Under the pieces are notes generated by a model. The model did not search any database and was not told the DNA's origin. It worked only from the letters and a program-made list of their open reading frames with translations. From Nocardia sputorum (lineage in GTDB: Bacteria > Actinomycetota > Actinomycetes > Mycobacteriales > Mycobacteriaceae): a DNA stretch of 64,000 nucleotides. Shown in pieces: positions 37,201-50,706 of the stretch (its first letter is position 1; each line of letters begins with the position of its first letter). Where the stretch lies: contig NZ_AP026978.1 of the NCBI RefSeq assembly GCF_027924405.1, positions 3,906,001 to 3,970,000 on the forward strand, read 5' to 3'. Made by a program: the position numbers and the translations under genes.

Positions 37201-40200
37201 TGGTGGCTCCGGCCGCATGCACTCCGATGTCTTCCCAGGAGAACGGCACAGTCACCGCACCGGCCACCGGCTCGGGCGCCAGCCCCCCGACCAGGACGGA
37301 GTGCAGCGCCGCGTCCAGCAGCGCCGGATGCAGGCCGTACCCGCCGGCCTGGGCGCGAGCGGACTCGGGCAGGACGACCTCGGCGAAGACTTCGCCGTCG
37401 CCGCGCCACAGCGCGGTCAGCCCCCGGAAGGCCGGGCCGTACTCGTAGCCGAGTTCCTCCAGATCCGCGTAGGCGCTCGTCAGTTCCCGTGCGGTCGCAC
37501 CGGCCGGCGGCCAGCTCGCCGCCGTCGGGGCCGACGGGCCATCCGCCCGCGCGGTCACCGTCGCAGTCACGTGACGCACCCATGGAGCGTCGGCATCGGG
37601 CTCCTGGCGGTCACGCGACCGCGAATACACCGTGACCGCCCGTGCACCGGATTCCTCCGTCCCGCCGGCGACCACCCGCAGCTCGACCGCACCCGTCGCG
37701 GGCACCGGCAGGGGCGCTTCGATCACCAGCTCCGACACCGCTGGACAGGCCAGAACCGTACCGGCGTGCAGGACGAGTTCGACGAAAGCGGCGCCCGGGA
37801 ACACGACCGCCCCGCCGACCGCGTGATCGGCCAGCCACGGATGATCCGCTGTGGACAATCGCCCGGTGAACACCACATCCGGCGAATCCGGCAACCGCAC
37901 CAGGGCGCCCAGCAATGGATGACCCGCGTCGTCCAGACCCGAGTGCGCGACGTCCGCCACCCGGACCGACGGCAACCAGTACCGCCGACGCTCGAACGCG
38001 TACGTGGGCAACGCTACCCGCGCGCTCGCACGGCCCGCGAACAACGGCGTCCAGTCCACCGGCACACCTCCGGCGGCGGACTGCGCCAGCGCGGTCACGA
38101 ACCGATCCGGCTCGTCGGTCGAGCGCCGAGCGGCCGCGACCACGATCGACTCCCCTTCGGCCGCGGGCATTTCGGCCAGACACTGCCGGACCATCGCCGC
38201 CAGCACGGCATCCGGGCCGACCTCCAGGAATCGCCGGACGCCGTCGTCGATCAGGGTCGCGATACCGGGCGCGAACCGGACACACCCGCGTACCTGGGCC
38301 ACCCAGTAGTCCGGGTCGGTCACTTCGGCGTCGACCAGAGCGCCCGACACATTCGACACGATCGGGACGGACGGCCGGTGGTAGGTCAAACCTTCTGCCA
38401 CGCCGCGGAATTCGCCGAGCATCGGATCCATCGCCGCCGAATGGAACGCATGGCTCACCCGCAGCCGCGAGGTCCGCACATTCGCCGTGGCCAGCCGACC
38501 GGCGATCGCGTCGATCGCGGGGGCCGCGCCGGAGAACACCACCGACTCCGGCCCGTTCACCGCGGCGATCGAAACCCGGTCCGCGAACTCGCCGAGCACG
38601 TCGACCGCCCGGTCCTCGGGCATCGCCGCGGCCAGCATCGCGCCGTCGCCGGGCAGTGCGCCCATCAACCGCCCGCGCGCCACCACCAGCGCGCACGCAT
38701 CCGGCAGCGACCACACTCCGGCGAGGTAGGCGGCGGTCAGTTCGCCGATCGAATGTCCGATGAGCACATCCGGAACGACGCCGAACGATTCCAGCAGCCG
38801 GAACAGCGCCACCTCGAACGCGAACAACGCGGGCTGGGTGAACTCGGTCCGATCCAGCAGCCCGCCGCCGTCCGGGTCGAAGACCAGCTCCCGCAGCGAC
38901 CGGCCGAGCAGCGGGTCGATGTGGGCGCACAGTTCGTCGAAGGCCGTGGCGAACACACCGAACGCCGCGTACAGACCGGCGCCCATCCCGGCGCGCTGCG
39001 CGCCCTGACCGGTGAACAGGAACGCGGTGCGGCCGGTCGTGTTCGCCTTCGCCGCGATCGCGCCCGGGGCACCGGCGGCCAATTCCGCCAGCCCCGAGAG
39101 CAATTCGTCCCGGTCATGTCCGACGACGACGCCACGCCACGGCAGCTGTGCGCGGGAGGTGATCAGCGCATGGGCGGTATCCCAAGGGGCGGCGTCGGGA
39201 TGGTGGATCGACCACTGCCGTAGCCGCTCGGCCTGCGCCCGCAGACCTGACTCGGAGCCGGCCGACACCAGCCAGGGCACGACCGTCTCGAGGCGCGGCC
39301 CGGGCGCGGGCACGACCGGCGCCGGCGCGGGCGCCTCCTCCAGGATGGCGTGGGCGTTGGTGCCGCTGACACCGAACGACGAGACGCCGGCGCGACGCAC
39401 CCGGTCACCGGCGGGCCAGGGCTCCGGCTCGGTCAGCAACCGCACGTCGCCCGCCGACCAGTCCACGTGCGGGCTCGGCTCGTCCGCGTGCAGTGTCTTC
39501 GGCAGGGTTTCGTGCCGCAGCGCCTGCACCATCTTGATCACGCCACCGACACCCGCGGCGGCGATGGTGTGGCCGAGATTGGATTTGACCGACCCGATGA
39601 ACAGCGGGCGACCGGCGCGGTCGCGCCCGTAGGCATTGATCAGGGCCGTGGCCTCGATCGGATCGCCCAGCGTCGTACCGGTGCCGTGCGCCTCCACCGC
39701 GTCCACGTCCGCGGGTGTGAGCCCCGCGTCGGCCAGCGCCGCCGCGATCACCCGCTCCTGGGACGGACCGTTCGGCGCGGTCAAGCCATTGCTCGCGCCG
39801 TCCTGGTTGACCGCGCTACCGCGCACGAGAGCGAGAACAGGGTGCCCGAGGCGCTGGGCGTCGGACAGCCGTTCGAGCACGAGCACCCCGACGCCCTCGG
39901 CGAAACCGACGCCGTCGGCGGCGGCGGCGAACGATTTGCAGCGTCCGTCGGGCGCCAGGCCGCGCTGACGGGCGAAGTCGACGTAGAGATACGGCTCCGC
40001 CGCGACCGTCACACCGCTCGCCAGTGCCAGCGAGGTCTCTCCGTCGCGCAGCGCGCGGGTGGCCTGATGCAGGGCGACCAGCGACGACGAGCACGCGGTG
40101 TCCACGGTGACGGCGGGACCCTCGAAACCGAAGACGTAGGCGACCCGGCCGGAGATCACGCTGTGCGTGGTGCCGGTGAGACGGTAGCCCTCCAGGTCTC

Positions 40201-43200
40201 CGGTGATCCGGTCGCCGTAGCCGGACGAGCACGCTCCGGCGAACACGCCGGTATCGCTGCCGCGCAACGCGGCCGGGTCGATCCCGGCGTCCTCCAGTGC
40301 TTCCCAGGTCGCTTCCAGCAGCAGGCGCTGCTGGGGATCCATGGCGGACGCCTCCCGGGGACCGATGCCGAAGAATGCGGCATCGAAATCGCCCGCGTCG
40401 GGGAGGAAGCCGCCGCGCCGGGTGTAGGAGGTACCCGGTTTGTCGGGATCCGCGTCGAACAGTCGCGCGAGATCCCAGCCGCGGTCGGCGGGGAAATCGC
40501 CGCTGGCGTCCGTGCCCGCGGCCAGCAATTCCCAGAGGCTCTCCGGTGAGGTGACTCCGCCGGGGAAGCGGCAGCTCATGCCCACGATGGCGATCGGTTC
40601 GTCGACCGGGCGGCTGCGCGGCGCCTGCTCGGCGGGTTCGGGCGCGTCGCCGGGCATCGCCAGGGAGCGCACCAGCTTCGCCATCGCGGCGGCGGTCGGG
40701 TGGTCGAAGACCAGTGTCGACGGCAACTGGAGACCGGTGACTTCGGACAGCCTGTTGCGGAATTCCATGACACCGAGTGAGTCGAATCCGATCTCGCGGA
40801 ACGGTGTGTCCGCCGGGATCGACTCCGCGCCGGTGTGCCCCAATACCGCCGCGGCTTGGGCGCGGATGAGTTCGAGCACGACGCGGTCCTGCTCGGCAGC
40901 CGAGCGACCCGCCAGCCGCGCGGCCAATTCCGGGCGTTGCGCCACGTCATCGGCGACGCGGCGGCGGGACGGACGCGCCAGATCGCGGGTCAGTGCGCGA
41001 GGTTTCGTTTCGGCCAAGGCGTCGCGGTCGACGCGGACGGCCACGAACCCGGACGCGCCGCTCGCGAGTGCGCCGTCGAACAGGGCCATCCCCTCTTCCT
41101 CACCCAGCGGCGGGAAACCCTCCCGCCGCAACCGGGCGATGTCGGCGTCACCGAGCGCACCCGTCATGCCGGTGCTGCGACCCCACAGTCCCCAGGCGAT
41201 CGAGGTCGCGGGCAGACCTTGCACATGCCGGTGCTGGGCCAAGGCGTCGAGGAAGACGTTCGCCGCCGCGTAATTCGCCTGCCCCGCATTGCCGATCACA
41301 CCCGCGATCGACGAATACAACACGAACATCGACAGCTCCATGTCCCGCGTCGCCGAATGCAGATTCCACGCCGCGTCCACCTTCGGCCGCATCACCTCCG
41401 CGATCCGCTCCGCCGTCAGGTCGGTGAACAGGCCATCCGCCAGCACGCCCGCGGCGTGGACGACGCCGGTCAGGGGATGCTCGGAGGGGATGGCCGCGAG
41501 CGTCGCCGCGAGGGCGTCCCGGTCCGCCGCGTCACAGGCGACGACCTCCACGTGCGCACCCGAGGCCACGAGTTCGTCACGCAGTTCGGTCGCACCGGGT
41601 GTGTCCGGGCCGCGTCTGCTGGCCAGCACCAGCCTGCGCACCCCGTACTCGGAGACCAGGTGCCGCGCCGCCAACGCACCCAAACCACCGGTACCACCGG
41701 TGATCAACACCGTGCCCTCCGGCCGCAACGGCCTCGGCACGGTGAGCACGTTCTTGCCGATATGCCGACCCTGACTCATCAGCCGCAACGCCTCCGGCGC
41801 CTGCCGCAGATCCCATGCGGTGAGCGGGGACGGCGTCAGGGTTCCGGCCTCGAACAGCTCCACGACCGTGGTCAGGATCTCCCGCAGCCGTTCCGGCGCC
41901 ACATCCAGCAGGACGAAACTCTCGTACCGCACGCCGGGGTGTTCGGCGGCTACTCGCTCGGGGTCACGTCGATCCAGCAACCCCATCTCGACGAACCGCC
42001 CGCCAGGCCCCAGCAACCGCAACGACGCGTCAACGAACTCCCCCGCCAACGAATCCAGCACCACATCCACACCACCGATCAGCGCACCGAACTTCCCCTC
42101 GAACTCCAACGACCGCGAATCACCGATCTCCTCATCACCAAAACCCAAATCCCGCAACACACCCCACTTCGACCGGCTCGCCGTCACCAACAACCGCGCA
42201 CCCAACCAACGCCCCACCTGCACCGCCGCCAACCCCACACCACCCGTCGCCGCATGCACCAACACCCTCTCCCCAGCACGCACCCCGGCCACATCGACCA
42301 ACCCGTAAAACGCCGTCGCGAACACCGCAGGCACCGCCGCCGCCTCCGCAAACGACCACCCCGCAGGCATCCCCACCACCAACCGCGAATCAACCACCAC
42401 CAACGACCCCACACCCGTCAAGAACCCGAAAACACGATCACCGGGCGCGAGTTCCGTCACTTCCGAACCCACCTCCACGACCACACCCGCACCTTCGACG
42501 CCCAGCACGGCGTCCGGGTCGGGGTACATCCCCAAGGCGATGAGGGCGTCGCGGAAGTTGAGACCGACCGCCCGCACCGCCACCCGGATCTCGCCGGGGC
42601 CGAGTGCCCGCAACGCCTCCGGCGTCTCGACCAACGTCAGGTTGTCGCCGGACAAGGTGCCCTTGCCGTGGTGGGTCAGCGCCCACGCCGGTGCCCGCGT
42701 CGCCACACTCGCGTTACCGACATCTCCTGCGGCCCGGTGCAGGCGCGGAACATGCGCAACGCCGCGGCGGACGGCGAACTGCGGTTCGGAGGTCGTGGTG
42801 ATCGCGAGGGCGACGTCGTGCCGGTAACCTGCCCAGTCGTCGACGTCGACGAGGAGGATCCGGTCCGGATGCTCGCGCTGAACGCTGCGCAGCAACCCCC
42901 ACGCCGCTCCCGCGGACAGATCGACCGGCTCGCCGGGATGCGCCGCCACGGCCCGGCGGGTGACCACGACGATGGTGTCTTCCCCATCCAGCAGTCGCTG
43001 AATCCGGGTGGTCAGCGCGGTCACCACATCCCGCGCCGATTCCGGCACAGCGCGGTCGGCGTCCTCGTCGAGCCGGATCACCGTCGCCGCCCGGCCCGCG
43101 AGACGCACGGTGTCGCCGTCCTCGCCTTCGCTCCAGACTCCGGTGTCCGCGATCGCGTCCATCTCGGGCAAGGCGACCCACTCCACGCGATAGCCGAGCC

Positions 43201-46200
43201 CCTCGCCGGGCGGCCGGGACCGTCCGAGTGCCTGGACCGGAATCGGACGCATGGTCAACGCGCCCACCTCGGCCACCGGCAGACCCGATGCATCGGTGAG
43301 CGTGACCGCGATCCGCCTGGCTGCGGCGGAGGCGCCGGATACGGTCGCGTGGACCCGCAGCGTGGTCGCTCCGGTCGCGGACAACTTGACGTTCTCCCAG
43401 GAGAACGGGACCGCGACCGTCCCTTCCGGCACGTCGGATATGAGTCCGCCCAGCAGGATCGGATGCAGTGCCGCGTCCAGCAGAGCAGGGTGCACCCCGA
43501 ATCCGGCGACCCCGGCGCGGCCGGGCTCGGGCAGGGTCACTTCGGCGAAGACTTCGCCATCACCACGCCACAGCGCGGTCAACCCTTGGAACACCGGCCC
43601 GTAGTCGTAACCGCGTTCGGCCAGATCCGCGTAGGCACCGGCGATATCCACGGCGGGCACACCGGCCGGTGGCGCGACGGCCACGGCCGGGGCCACGGCG
43701 TCCGCTTCGGCGGTGATGGTGGCGGTGACGTGGCGGACCCACTGCGGTGCGCCCGCGCTCTGATCGACCGGACCGCGCTCGGCGCGAGACGCCCCGTCCG
43801 ACCGCGAATACACCGACACGGAACGTGAGCCCTTCTCGTCCGGGGCACCGGCCACCACCCGTAGTTCGACGGCTGCTGTCGACGGCACCACCAAGGGCGC
43901 CTCGAGCACCAGTTCGGACAGCAGCGTGCACTCGACCACCGCACCGACATGAAGGACGAGTTCCACGAAGGCGGTTCCGGGCAGCACGGCCACGCCCGCG
44001 ACCGCGTGATCGGACAGCCACGGATACGCCGAACGCGACAGCCTGCCGGTGAACACCGCCTCGTCGCCGTCCGGCAGACGCACCATCGCCGCCAGCAAGG
44101 GATGCGCCGCCTCGTCCAGGCCCGACTGCCGGATATCCGGCGCACCGCCCGGTATCAGCCAGTGCCGCCGGTGCTCGAACGCGTACCTCGGCAGGTCCAC
44201 CCGGGTGGCGACGGGAGCCAATGCCCGCGCCGCGACGTCGACACCAGCGCAGTGGGCGCGCGCCAGCGCGAGCGACAGCTGCTGCGGCCCACCCTGATCG
44301 CGTTTCAAGGTGCCCAGGACGGCCACCCGGCCGGACGCGCCCACGGCGTCCGCCGTCAACTCGATCCCGACCGTGAGGACCGGGTGCGGGCTGACCTCGA
44401 TGAAAGCGTTCACACCCGCTCGCCGCAGCGCGTCGACCGACTCGGCGAACCGGACGGGCTCACGCAGGCCGCGATACCAGTAGGCGGCGTCCAGCAGCGC
44501 GGTATCGACATAGTGCGCGGTCACCGTCGAGAAGAACGGCACCGAACCGGATCGCGGCGCGACCGCAGCCAGCTCCGCCAGTACCCGATCGCGGATGGCC
44601 TCCACCGCGGCCGAATGCGACGCGTAGTCCACCGGAATCCGTTTCGCCCACACGCCGTCGGCCGCGCAGGCCGCGAGGAATTCGTCCACGGCCGAGGTCT
44701 CCCCCGAGACCACGGTTTGCGCCGGACCGTTCACCGCCGCCACGGACAAACGGTTCCCGAACCCGGTCAACCGGTTCGTGACCGCGTCCACCGCCAGACC
44801 GACCGACGCCATGCCACCGGCTCCCGCCAGTTCTTCGGCGACGATCCGGGACCGCGCGGCGACCACGCGCGCACCGTCGGCGAGCGAAAGACCGCCCGCG
44901 ACCACGGCCGCCGCGATCTCACCCTGCGAATGTCCCACGACCGCGGCGGGCTCCACCCCGCTCGCCCGCCACACTCGCGCCAGCGACACCAGCACCGCGA
45001 AGAGCGCGGGCTGCACCACGTCCACCCGGTCCAAGGACGCCGCGCCCGGTTCTCCGCGCAGCACCGCGGTCAGCGACCAGTCCACGAACGGCGCCAGCGC
45101 CGCCTCGCATTCCGCGATCGACGCCGCGAAAACCTCGTGTGTGGCGAGCAGTTCGGCGCCCATCGCGGGCCACTGACTGCCTTGACCTGGGAATACGAAC
45201 GCCACCCTGCGTGCCGCGGCCCGGCCCGTGACCACGGCGTCGTCGTCGGCGCTCGCGGATCCGGCCAGACCAGCGAGCCCGGAGCGCAGATCGTCGAGGT
45301 CGCGCCCGACGATCGCGGCGCGGAATTCCAGCTGCGCGCGGTGCCGCAGCAGGGTGTGCGCCACATCGTCGGCGTGCAGGTCGTCTCGCGCCGTCAGCCA
45401 TTCGGTGAGCCGAAGGGCCTGCGCGCGCAGCGCTTCCTGGGTGCGCGCCGACACGGTCCACGTCCGGACGCTCCGATCACCGGACTCGTCCGCGGCACCC
45501 GTGGTTGCGGCCGGAAGCACCGACGGCGGCGCCTCCTCCAGGATGAGGTGCGCGTTGGTCCCGCTCATCCCGAACGACGACACCCCGGCACGACGCACCC
45601 GGTCGCCGGCCGGCCAGGGCTCCGCCTCGCTCAGCAGCCGCACGGAACCCGCCGACCAGTCCACATGCGGGCTCGGCGCATCGAGATGCACAGTCTTCGG
45701 CAGTGTTTCGTGCCGTAACGCCTGCACCATCTTGATGACACCACCGACACCCGCGGCCGCGACGGCATGACCGATATTCGATTTCACCGATCCGATCCGC
45801 AGCGGTCGCGCCCGCTCGGCGCCGTAGGCCGCGATCAGCGCCTGCGCCTCGATCGGATCGCCCAGCGCGGTGCCGGTTCCGTGCGCCTCCACCGCGTCCA
45901 CCTCGGTGGGCGTCAGTCCCGCGTCGGCCAGCGCCGCCGCGATCACCCGCTCCTGCGACGGACCGTTCGGCGCGGTCAGGCCATTGCTCGCGCCGTCCTG
46001 GTTGATCGCGCTGCCGCGCACGACCGCCAGAACCCGGTGCCCGAGGCGACGGGCGTCGGCGAGGCGCTCGACGACCAGCACGCCGACCCCCTCCGACCAG
46101 GTCACGCCGTCGGCCGCGGCGGAGAACGGCTTGCACCGCGCGTCCGCCGCCAACCCCCGCTGGCGCGCGAAGTCGACGAACAGCGCCGGACTCGCCGAGA

Positions 46201-49200
46201 TGCTCACGCCACCGGCCAGCGCGAGGGAGGTCTCCCCCTGGCGCAGCGCCTGACACGCCAGATGCAGCGCGACCAGGGACGAGGAGCACGCGGTGTCGAC
46301 CGTGACGGCGGGGCCTTCCAGGCCGAAGAGGTAGGCCACGCGGCCGGAGATCACGCTGTGCGATGTCCCGGTCAGCCGGAAGCCTTCGTACTCCCCGGTC
46401 ACGCCCTCCGCGTAGCCCGAGGCGCAGGCGCCGACGTACACGCCGGTGTCCGTACCGCGGAGCGCGGCGGGATCGAGGCCCGCGTCCTCCAGGGCTTCCC
46501 AGGCGACCTCCAGCATCAGCCGCTGTTGCGGATCCATCGCCGCCGCCTCGCGTGGGCCGATCCCGAAGAACCCGGCGTCGAATTCCGCCGCGTCGGGGAG
46601 GAAGCCGCCCTCCCGGATGTAGAACGTGCCCGGCTGGTCCGGATCGGGGTGGAACAGCCGCTCCAGGTCCCAGCCACGGTCCTCGGGGAACGGCGAGATC
46701 GCGTCGGTTCCGGAAGCGACGAGACGCCACAGGTCCTCGGCCGATCCGACACCGCCGGGGAAGCGGCAGCCGATCCCGACGATGGCGATCGGCTCGTCGG
46801 ATCGGCCGCGGCGCACCGCGCGCGGCGCGGCGGGATCCACGCCTTCGAGGCGCGCGCGCACCAGCCGCGCCACCGCGGTGGGCGTCGGATGGTCGAACAT
46901 CAGCGTCGCGGGCAGCGTCAGCCCGGTGGCGGCGGCCAGCCGGTCGCGCAACTGGACGCCGCTCAGCGAGTCGAATCCGAAGGCCGTGAAGGGCAGGTCG
47001 GCGGGAACGGCCTCGGGCGACTCGTAGCCGAGTATCGCGGCGGTCTGCTCGGCGACGACCCGCCACACCAGCGCGTCTCGTTCCGGCTCCGGCACGGCGA
47101 ACAGCCGCGGCGCCAGCGGGCCTTCCACGGTGGCACGCCTCCTGCGCACCGGAGCGGGCGCGGACGCCGTGGACTCCGCCACCCGCTCGACCATGCGCAT
47201 TCCCAGCGAGCTGACCGTGAGCACCGGGTCGCCGTCCTCGGACACGGCCGTCACTCGCAGGGTGTCCGCACCGATCAGTTCGACCCGCACCCGGGCCGCG
47301 GCGGCCCCGGCGCGATACAGCCGAGCGCCCCTGGCGGACAGCGGCATCGGCGTCCGAGGGGCTGCGTCGTCGGCGAGCAGATCCGTCGCGGCGTGCGTCA
47401 TGGCGTCGAGCAGCGCGGGATGGACGCCGAACCGGCCCGGATCGCCCACCGACTCATCCAGCGACACCTCGGCGAACACCTCGCGACCGCGCCGCCAGGA
47501 CGCCGTGACTCCCTGGAAAGCCACGCCGTAGCCGAGCCCACGGCCGGCCAGCCGGTCGTACAGTTCTTCGGCGGCCACGCGCTCGGCCCCGGCGGGCGGC
47601 CATTCGATGCCCGGCCGGGCGGAGGTCTCGTCGCGGTCCACGGCCAGCACGCCCTGCGCGCACCGAGACCAGTCCGCAGCGGCGTCGGCGGTGGCGGGCC
47701 GGGCGTGGACGGTGAACGTCCGCCGCCCGCTCTCGTCGGCCGCCGCGACGCGCACCTGGATCGCCCACGGCAGGTTCGCCGGGAGCGGCGCCTCGATCCG
47801 GAGGTCCTCGATCTCCGGAGCGCCCACCCGAGCGCCCACGCTCCACGCGGTCTCGAGCCACACCGCCGCGGGCACGGCGAGAGCCCCGAAGACGAGGTGA
47901 TCCGCCAGCCAGCGCTGGTCGTCCGGGGCCAGGAGCCCGGTGAACAGCCATTCGTCGCGCTCGGCCACCGGCACCGCCGCGCTCAGTACCGGATGGTCCG
48001 GCGCGAGCAGCCCGGCGCGGCGCAGATCCGCGGCGCCCGCGCCGACCTGCGGTGTCCAGCACCGGCTGCGCTGGAACGCGTAGACCGGAAGGTCGACCCG
48101 CGCGGCGGGGGGAGCCAATTCCGCCACCACCGCGTCGATACCCGCGCAGTAGGCCCGGGCCGACGCCACGGCGAACTCGTCGGGTCCCCCGTGGCCACGA
48201 CGCAATGTGCCGCACACCGCCACCCGGTCGGCCGCGCCCAGCGCCTCGGCCACCAGTTCGATCGCCGAGGCGACCACCGGATGCGGGCTCGTCTCCACGA
48301 ACGCGGTCAACTCCGCACGCAGCAACGCCTCGATCGACTCGGCGAAGCGCACCTGCTCGCGCAACCCGCGATACCAGTACGCCGCGTCCAGTCCGGCGGT
48401 GTCCACGAACTCGGCCGTCACCGTCGAGAAGAACGGAACAGCACCGGTTTTGGGCTGGATCGAGGCCAGGTCGGCAAGCACCCGGTCGCGAATGCGTTCC
48501 ACCGCCGCCGAATGCGACGCGTAGTCCACCGGGATACGTTTCGCCCAGACCCCTTCGGCCGTGCAATCGGCGAGGAACTGCTCGATCGCGTCGGCCGCAC
48601 CGGACACCACGGTCTGGCCGGGAGCGTTCACCGCCGCCACCGACAACCGGCCGCCGAAGGCCGCCAGCCGGTCCGCGACCGCCTCGCCCGGCAGACCGAC
48701 CGACGCCATACCGCCCGAGCCCGCCAGCAGTTCCGCGACCGCGCGCGAGCGCAGGGCCACCACGCGCGCCCCGTCTTCCAGCGACAAGCCACCGGCCACC
48801 ACCGCCGCCGCGATCTCGCCCTGCGAATGCCCCACCACGGCGGACGGTCGCACACCGGCGGCCTGCCACCGCCGCGCCAGCGATACCAGCATCGCGAACA
48901 GGACCGGCTGCACCACGTCGACGCGATCCAGCGAGGCCGCTCCCGGCGTCCCGCGCAGCACCTCGGTCAACGACCAGTCCACGAACGGCGCAAGCGCCGC
49001 CTCGCATTCCGCGATGGACGCCGCGAAGACCTCGTCGGACGCCAGCAGTCCGGCGCCCATGCCCACCCACTGGCTGCCCTGACCCGGGAACACGAACACC
49101 ACCCGGCGCGACGCGGCACGGCCGGACACCACCGCGGGATCGCCGACGCCCGGATCGGGCGCCCGCTCGGCCAGGGCGGCGAGCCCGGCACTCATCCGCT

Positions 49201-50653
49201 CGGCGCCGGACCCCACCACGGCTGCCCGCCACTCCAGCGGCGTCCGGGTGTGGGCGAGCGAGTACGCCACGTCGGCGGTACCGGCTTCCGGGTTCTCCGC
49301 CAGCCACTCGCACAGACGAACGGCCTGCTCCCGCAATGCTTCTCGGCTCCGAGCCGACAGCACCCACACCGCGGGCCGGGGCTCGGCGGTCGCCGCCGCG
49401 GCCGCCGCCGCGGGCGCCTCCTCGAGGATCACGTGCGCGTTGGTTCCGCCCATCCCGAACGAGGACACACCGGCCCGGCGACGCGCGTCGCTCGTCCACG
49501 GCTGCGTGCTGGTCTGCACCCGCAGCCCCAGCTCGTCCAGCGGGATCCGGGGATTGGGGTTGCGGAAGTTCAAGCTGGGCGCCAGCTGCCCGTGCCGCAG
49601 GCACAGTGCGGTCTTGATCAACCCCGCGATTCCCGCGGCGCCTTCGAGATGCCCGATATTGGTCTTGACCGAACCCACGGCCAGCGGCTGACCCGCCGGA
49701 CGCCCCGCGCCGTAGATTTCACCGAGCGCCGCCGCCTCCACCGGGTCGCCCGCCGGCGTACCCGTGCCGTGCAGCTCCACATACTGCACCGAGGGCCCGT
49801 CGACCCCGGCCGCCGTCAGGGCGGCCCGGATGACGGCGGCCTGGGCAGCGGCGCTGGGGGCGCTCAGCACCTGCCGTTCGTTGCCGTTGTTGACGGCGCT
49901 GCCACGGATCACGGCGTAGATCCGGTGTCCCGCGGCGATCGCTCGCTCCACCGGCTCGAGCACGATCATGCCGCCGCCCTCGCCGCGGACCGTACCGTCG
50001 GCCCGGTCGTCGAAGGTGTGGCATCGCCCCGTCGCCGAATGCGCGCCGAACTGTTCGTATCGTTCGCCGCTCAACGGGGACAGGATGAGATTCAGCCCGC
50101 CCGCCACGGCCACGTCGCACTCGCCGTCGCGGATCGCCGCGCAGGCCAGGTGCACCGCGACCAAGGAGGAGGACTGTCCGCTGTCGACGACCATGCTCGG
50201 CCCGGTGAACCCGTAGTAGTTCGAGATCCGGTTGGCGGTGACTCCTCGCCCGACGGCCCACAGCGAGTGCCTGCCGATGCCGGGTATGCCCTGGGTCGCC
50301 ACGATTTCGGCGAAATCGGTGCCGGTGCAACCCAGGAACACGCCCGCCCGCGAGCCCGTCCCGGGACCGAGACCGGCGTCCTCCCACGCCTCCCAGCTGA
50401 GTTCGAGCCCGAGCAGCTGATGCGGGTCGAGAACGTTCGCCTCGTTCGGCGGGACACCGAAGAATCCGGCGTCGTATTCCGTAGCCGAGTCGAGGAATCC
50501 CGCGGTCTCCTCGACACCGGGCCGGTCGGCGGGCGCGGGCCCGACGGCATCGCGGCCCTCGCGCAGCAATCGCCAGAACTTCTCCAGGTCGGAGGCGCCC
50601 GGCATCCGGCACGACATTCCGACGATAGCGATGTCACTCGCTGCTTCGACCAT
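34250..50653 (-). CDS. Type I modular PKS, gene B: KSQ loading module plus two fully reducing modules
   Basis: A 5,467-residue megasynthase that starts the assembly line. Loading module (1-1285): KS with Gln160 in place of Cys (DSGQSSSL), methylmalonyl AT (Ser610, YASH), DH (His919) and ACP (Ser1229), so it decarboxylates methylmalonyl-ACP to a propionyl starter. Module 1 (1286-3350): KS Cys1456, methylmalonyl AT Ser1909, DH His2216, ER near 2797, KR Tyr3128, ACP Ser3292. Module 2 (3351-5385): KS Cys3521, malonyl AT Ser3968, DH His4277, ER near 4854, KR Tyr5186, ACP Ser5349. The last 80 residues ([16 protein letters not shown]... [10 protein letters not shown]) are a docking tail that should pair with gene C, 25 nt downstream. 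ATG 50653 has GAGG 7 nt upstream; the GTG at 50686 does not. Confidence 0.97.
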   Translation of the reverse strand: MVEAASDIAIVGMSCRMPGASDLEKFWRLLREGRDAVGPAPADRPGVEETAGFLDSATEYDAGFFGVPPNEANVLDPHQLLGLELSWEAWEDAGLGPGTGSRAGVFLGCTGTDFAEIVATQGIPGIGRHSLWAVGRGVTANRISNYYGFTGPSMVVDSGQSSSLVAVHLACAAIRDGECDVAVAGGLNLILSPLSGERYEQFGAHSATGRCHTFDDRADGTVRGEGGGMIVLEPVERAIAAGHRIYAVIRGSAVNNGNERQVLSAPSAAAQAAVIRAALTAAGVDGPSVQYVELHGTGTPAGDPVEAAALGEIYGAGRPAGQPLAVGSVKTNIGHLEGAAGIAGLIKTALCLRHGQLAPSLNFRNPNPRIPLDELGLRVQTSTQPWTSDARRRAGVSSFGMGGTNAHVILEEAPAAAAAAATAEPRPAVWVLSARSREALREQAVRLCEWLAENPEAGTADVAYSLAHTRTPLEWRAAVVGSGAERMSAGLAALAERAPDPGVGDPAVVSGRAASRRVVFVFPGQGSQWVGMGAGLLASDEVFAASIAECEAALAPFVDWSLTEVLRGTPGAASLDRVDVVQPVLFAMLVSLARRWQAAGVRPSAVVGHSQGEIAAAVVAGGLSLEDGARVVALRSRAVAELLAGSGGMASVGLPGEAVADRLAAFGGRLSVAAVNAPGQTVVSGAADAIEQFLADCTAEGVWAKRIPVDYASHSAAVERIRDRVLADLASIQPKTGAVPFFSTVTAEFVDTAGLDAAYWYRGLREQVRFAESIEALLRAELTAFVETSPHPVVASAIELVAEALGAADRVAVCGTLRRGHGGPDEFAVASARAYCAGIDAVVAELAPPAARVDLPVYAFQRSRCWTPQVGAGAADLRRAGLLAPDHPVLSAAVPVAERDEWLFTGLLAPDDQRWLADHLVFGALAVPAAVWLETAWSVGARVGAPEIEDLRIEAPLPANLPWAIQVRVAAADESGRRTFTVHARPATADAAADWSRCAQGVLAVDRDETSARPGIEWPPAGAERVAAEELYDRLAGRGLGYGVAFQGVTASWRRGREVFAEVSLDESVGDPGRFGVHPALLDAMTHAATDLLADDAAPRTPMPLSARGARLYRAGAAAARVRVELIGADTLRVTAVSEDGDPVLTVSSLGMRMVERVAESTASAPAPVRRRRATVEGPLAPRLFAVPEPERDALVWRVVAEQTAAILGYESPEAVPADLPFTAFGFDSLSGVQLRDRLAAATGLTLPATLMFDHPTPTAVARLVRARLEGVDPAAPRAVRRGRSDEPIAIVGIGCRFPGGVGSAEDLWRLVASGTDAISPFPEDRGWDLERLFHPDPDQPGTFYIREGGFLPDAAEFDAGFFGIGPREAAAMDPQQRLMLEVAWEALEDAGLDPAALRGTDTGVYVGACASGYAEGVTGEYEGFRLTGTSHSVISGRVAYLFGLEGPAVTVDTACSSSLVALHLACQALRQGETSLALAGGVSISASPALFVDFARQRGLAADARCKPFSAAADGVTWSEGVGVLVVERLADARRLGHRVLAVVRGSAINQDGASNGLTAPNGPSQERVIAAALADAGLTPTEVDAVEAHGTGTALGDPIEAQALIAAYGAERARPLRIGSVKSNIGHAVAAAGVGGVIKMVQALRHETLPKTVHLDAPSPHVDWSAGSVRLLSEAEPWPAGDRVRRAGVSSFGMSGTNAHLILEEAPPSVLPAATTGAADESGDRSVRTWTVSARTQEALRAQALRLTEWLTARDDLHADDVAHTLLRHRAQLEFRAAIVGRDLDDLRSGLAGLAGSASADDDAVVTGRAAARRVAFVFPGQGSQWPAMGAELLATHEVFAASIAECEAALAPFVDWSLTAVLRGEPGAASLDRVDVVQPALFAVLVSLARVWRASGVEPAAVVGHSQGEIAAAVVAGGLSLADGARVVAARSRIVAEELAGAGGMASVGLAVDAVTNRLTGFGNRLSVAAVNGPAQTVVSGETSAVDEFLAACAADGVWAKRIPVDYASHSAAVEAIRDRVLAELAAVAPRSGSVPFFSTVTAHYVDTALLDAAYWYRGLREPVRFAESVDALRRAGVNAFIEVSPHPVLTVGIELTADAVGASGRVAVLGTLKRDQGGPQQLSLALARAHCAGVDVAARALAPVATRVDLPRYAFEHRRHWLIPGGAPDIRQSGLDEAAHPLLAAMVRLPDGDEAVFTGRLSRSAYPWLSDHAVAGVAVLPGTAFVELVLHVGAVVECTLLSELVLEAPLVVPSTAAVELRVVAGAPDEKGSRSVSVYSRSDGASRAERGPVDQSAGAPQWVRHVTATITAEADAVAPAVAVAPPAGVPAVDIAGAYADLAERGYDYGPVFQGLTALWRGDGEVFAEVTLPEPGRAGVAGFGVHPALLDAALHPILLGGLISDVPEGTVAVPFSWENVKLSATGATTLRVHATVSGASAAARRIAVTLTDASGLPVAEVGALTMRPIPVQALGRSRPPGEGLGYRVEWVALPEMDAIADTGVWSEGEDGDTVRLAGRAATVIRLDEDADRAVPESARDVVTALTTRIQRLLDGEDTIVVVTRRAVAAHPGEPVDLSAGAAWGLLRSVQREHPDRILLVDVDDWAGYRHDVALAITTTSEPQFAVRRGVAHVPRLHRAAGDVGNASVATRAPAWALTHHGKGTLSGDNLTLVETPEALRALGPGEIRVAVRAVGLNFRDALIALGMYPDPDAVLGVEGAGVVVEVGSEVTELAPGDRVFGFLTGVGSLVVVDSRLVVGMPAGWSFAEAAAVPAVFATAFYGLVDVAGVRAGERVLVHAATGGVGLAAVQVGRWLGARLLVTASRSKWGVLRDLGFGDEEIGDSRSLEFEGKFGALIGGVDVVLDSLAGEFVDASLRLLGPGGRFVEMGLLDRRDPERVAAEHPGVRYESFVLLDVAPERLREILTTVVELFEAGTLTPSPLTAWDLRQAPEALRLMSQGRHIGKNVLTVPRPLRPEGTVLITGGTGGLGALAARHLVSEYGVRRLVLASRRGPDTPGATELRDELVASGAHVEVVACDAADRDALAATLAAIPSEHPLTGVVHAAGVLADGLFTDLTAERIAEVMRPKVDAAWNLHSATRDMELSMFVLYSSIAGVIGNAGQANYAAANVFLDALAQHRHVQGLPATSIAWGLWGRSTGMTGALGDADIARLRREGFPPLGEEEGMALFDGALASGASGFVAVRVDRDALAETKPRALTRDLARPSRRRVADDVAQRPELAARLAGRSAAEQDRVVLELIRAQAAAVLGHTGAESIPADTPFREIGFDSLGVMEFRNRLSEVTGLQLPSTLVFDHPTAAAMAKLVRSLAMPGDAPEPAEQAPRSRPVDEPIAIVGMSCRFPGGVTSPESLWELLAAGTDASGDFPADRGWDLARLFDADPDKPGTSYTRRGGFLPDAGDFDAAFFGIGPREASAMDPQQRLLLEATWEALEDAGIDPAALRGSDTGVFAGACSSGYGDRITGDLEGYRLTGTTHSVISGRVAYVFGFEGPAVTVDTACSSSLVALHQATRALRDGETSLALASGVTVAAEPYLYVDFARQRGLAPDGRCKSFAAAADGVGFAEGVGVLVLERLSDAQRLGHPVLALVRGSAVNQDGASNGLTAPNGPSQERVIAAALADAGLTPADVDAVEAHGTGTTLGDPIEATALINAYGRDRAGRPLFIGSVKSNLGHTIAAAGVGGVIKMVQALRHETLPKTLHADEPSPHVDWSAGDVRLLTEPEPWPAGDRVRRAGVSSFGVSGTNAHAILEEAPAPAPVVPAPGPRLETVVPWLVSAGSESGLRAQAERLRQWSIHHPDAAPWDTAHALITSRAQLPWRGVVVGHDRDELLSGLAELAAGAPGAIAAKANTTGRTAFLFTGQGAQRAGMGAGLYAAFGVFATAFDELCAHIDPLLGRSLRELVFDPDGGGLLDRTEFTQPALFAFEVALFRLLESFGVVPDVLIGHSIGELTAAYLAGVWSLPDACALVVARGRLMGALPGDGAMLAAAMPEDRAVDVLGEFADRVSIAAVNGPESVVFSGAAPAIDAIAGRLATANVRTSRLRVSHAFHSAAMDPMLGEFRGVAEGLTYHRPSVPIVSNVSGALVDAEVTDPDYWVAQVRGCVRFAPGIATLIDDGVRRFLEVGPDAVLAAMVRQCLAEMPAAEGESIVVAAARRSTDEPDRFVTALAQSAAGGVPVDWTPLFAGRASARVALPTYAFERRRYWLPSVRVADVAHSGLDDAGHPLLGALVRLPDSPDVVFTGRLSTADHPWLADHAVGGAVVFPGAAFVELVLHAGTVLACPAVSELVIEAPLPVPATGAVELRVVAGGTEESGARAVTVYSRSRDRQEPDADAPWVRHVTATVTARADGPSAPTAASWPPAGATARELTSAYADLEELGYEYGPAFRGLTALWRGDGEVFAEVVLPESARAQAGGYGLHPALLDAALHSVLVGGLAPEPVAGAVTVPFSWEDIGVHAAGATTVRVHAAVSGAAAGETRIAVTLTDTSGRPVAEIGALSLRSLATGAFASARHRTVGYGLDWTALPAVEASATGIWDVAGDLETVHVAGRDVTVARVETAVDGVAVPVTVRAVVTATATRVRELLERDGRVVVVTRRAVAIHTGEPVDPAAAAAWGLLRTAQSEHPDRLVLVDVDEWDHLRRSVVSALTLEVEPQLAVRGGVPHAPRLHRAGHTGLRGAELLRAAGSADHREWGLAPIGKGTLSADNFELRELPAAWAPLAPGQVRVRTMAVGLNFRDVLVALGTYPDPDAVLGVEGAGVVVEVGSEVTELAPGDRVFGFLTGVGSLVVVDSRSVVPIPAGWSFAEAAAVPAVFATAFYGLVDVAGVRAGETVLVHAATGGVGLAAVQVGRWLGARLLVTASRSKWGVLRGLGFGDEEIGDSRSLEFEGKFGALTGGVDVVLDSLAGEFVDASLRLLGPGGRFVEMGMLDRRDPAQVAAAYPGVTYSGFMLMDVDPDRLHEILTRIVDLFEAGVLTASPLTAWDMRDLPEALRFMSQARHIGKNVLTVPRPLRPEGTVLITGGTGGLGALAARHLVSEYGVRRLVLASRRGPDTPGAAELRDEFVALGAHVDVVACDAADRESLDAVLAAIPPEHPLTGVVHAAGVLADALLENLTAERIAEVLRPKVDAAWNLHSATRDMDLSMFVLYSSIAGVIGNAGQANYAAANMFLDALAQHRHVHGLPATSIAWGPWQADTGMTRALGDADFARLRREGFPPLGEEEGMALFDAALADGRAAFVAARVVLTEIADHDPRPIMRDLLGPTPRRAETRGSASPEPVHRLAGLPTAEQDRVVLDLVRGEAAAVLGSDIESIPADKPFTDIGFDSLGVMEFRNRLKSAAGVPVPATAMFDYPTPRELAGYLRQEIAPIEDPAKRIAADVEALGRSVASADLSAADRSSLATTLSALLRELEGRDAGAVDPGGDADHLDTADDHELFEFIDNLS
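34499..40603 (-). other. PKS module 2 (gene B): KS-AT(malonyl)-DH-ER-KR-ACP
   Basis: AT has GHSIGEL and HAFH (malonyl). DH has [11 protein letters not shown] and [12 protein letters not shown] has [14 protein letters not shown] and the nucleotide loop [13 protein letters not shown] has GGTGGLG, LAD (B-type Asp kept) and QANYAAAN. It reduces the beta-carbon fully to methylene. Its ER-KR DNA is nearly identical in places to that of module 1 (see findings). Confidence 0.92.
35040..36352 (-). repeat. ER-KR block, copy in module 2
   Basis: This stretch pairs with 41214-42526 at a constant offset of 6,174 nt. Long runs are identical or nearly so (for example around 35420-35590 and 35821-36352), interrupted by a divergent island at about 35593-35820. 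No indels are needed. It covers the ER nucleotide-binding part and half of the KR. Confidence 0.8.
40604..46798 (-). other. PKS module 1 (gene B): KS-AT(methylmalonyl)-DH-ER-KR-ACP
   Basis: [12 protein letters not shown] with RVDVVQP, GHSQGEI and YASH (methylmalonyl-CoA); [29 protein letters not shown] with [20 protein letters not shown] with LAD and [21 protein letters not shown]. It would give a saturated, methyl-branched unit, 2-methylpentanoyl if the starter is propionyl. Confidence 0.92.
41214..42526 (-). repeat. ER-KR block, copy in module 1
   Basis: Partner of 35040-36352 at a constant offset of 6,174 nt. The ER part (about 41995-42445) has base use unlike its surroundings: coding-strand third positions are richer in T and G, giving a C/A-rich plus strand. 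Confidence 0.8.
46799..50653 (-). other. PKS loading module: KSQ-AT(methylmalonyl)-DH-ACP
   Basis: The KS keeps HGTGT and NIGH histidines but has Gln160 for the condensing Cys, the hallmark of decarboxylative loading. The AT motifs (RVDVVQP, GHSQGEI, YASH) choose methylmalonyl-CoA, so the starter is propionyl. A full DH follows, with both active-site motifs apparently intact ([10 protein letters not shown] and [10 protein letters not shown]), but there is no KR. A starter acyl group has no beta-hydroxyl, so this DH should have no substrate here. Loading modules with an extra DH are known (nystatin NysA). Confidence 0.92.
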
Positions 50654-50706
50654 GGGATTTCCTCTGTCTCGCCTCTTCGATGCCACGTGTCACGCCCGCC
50701 CGGCGG

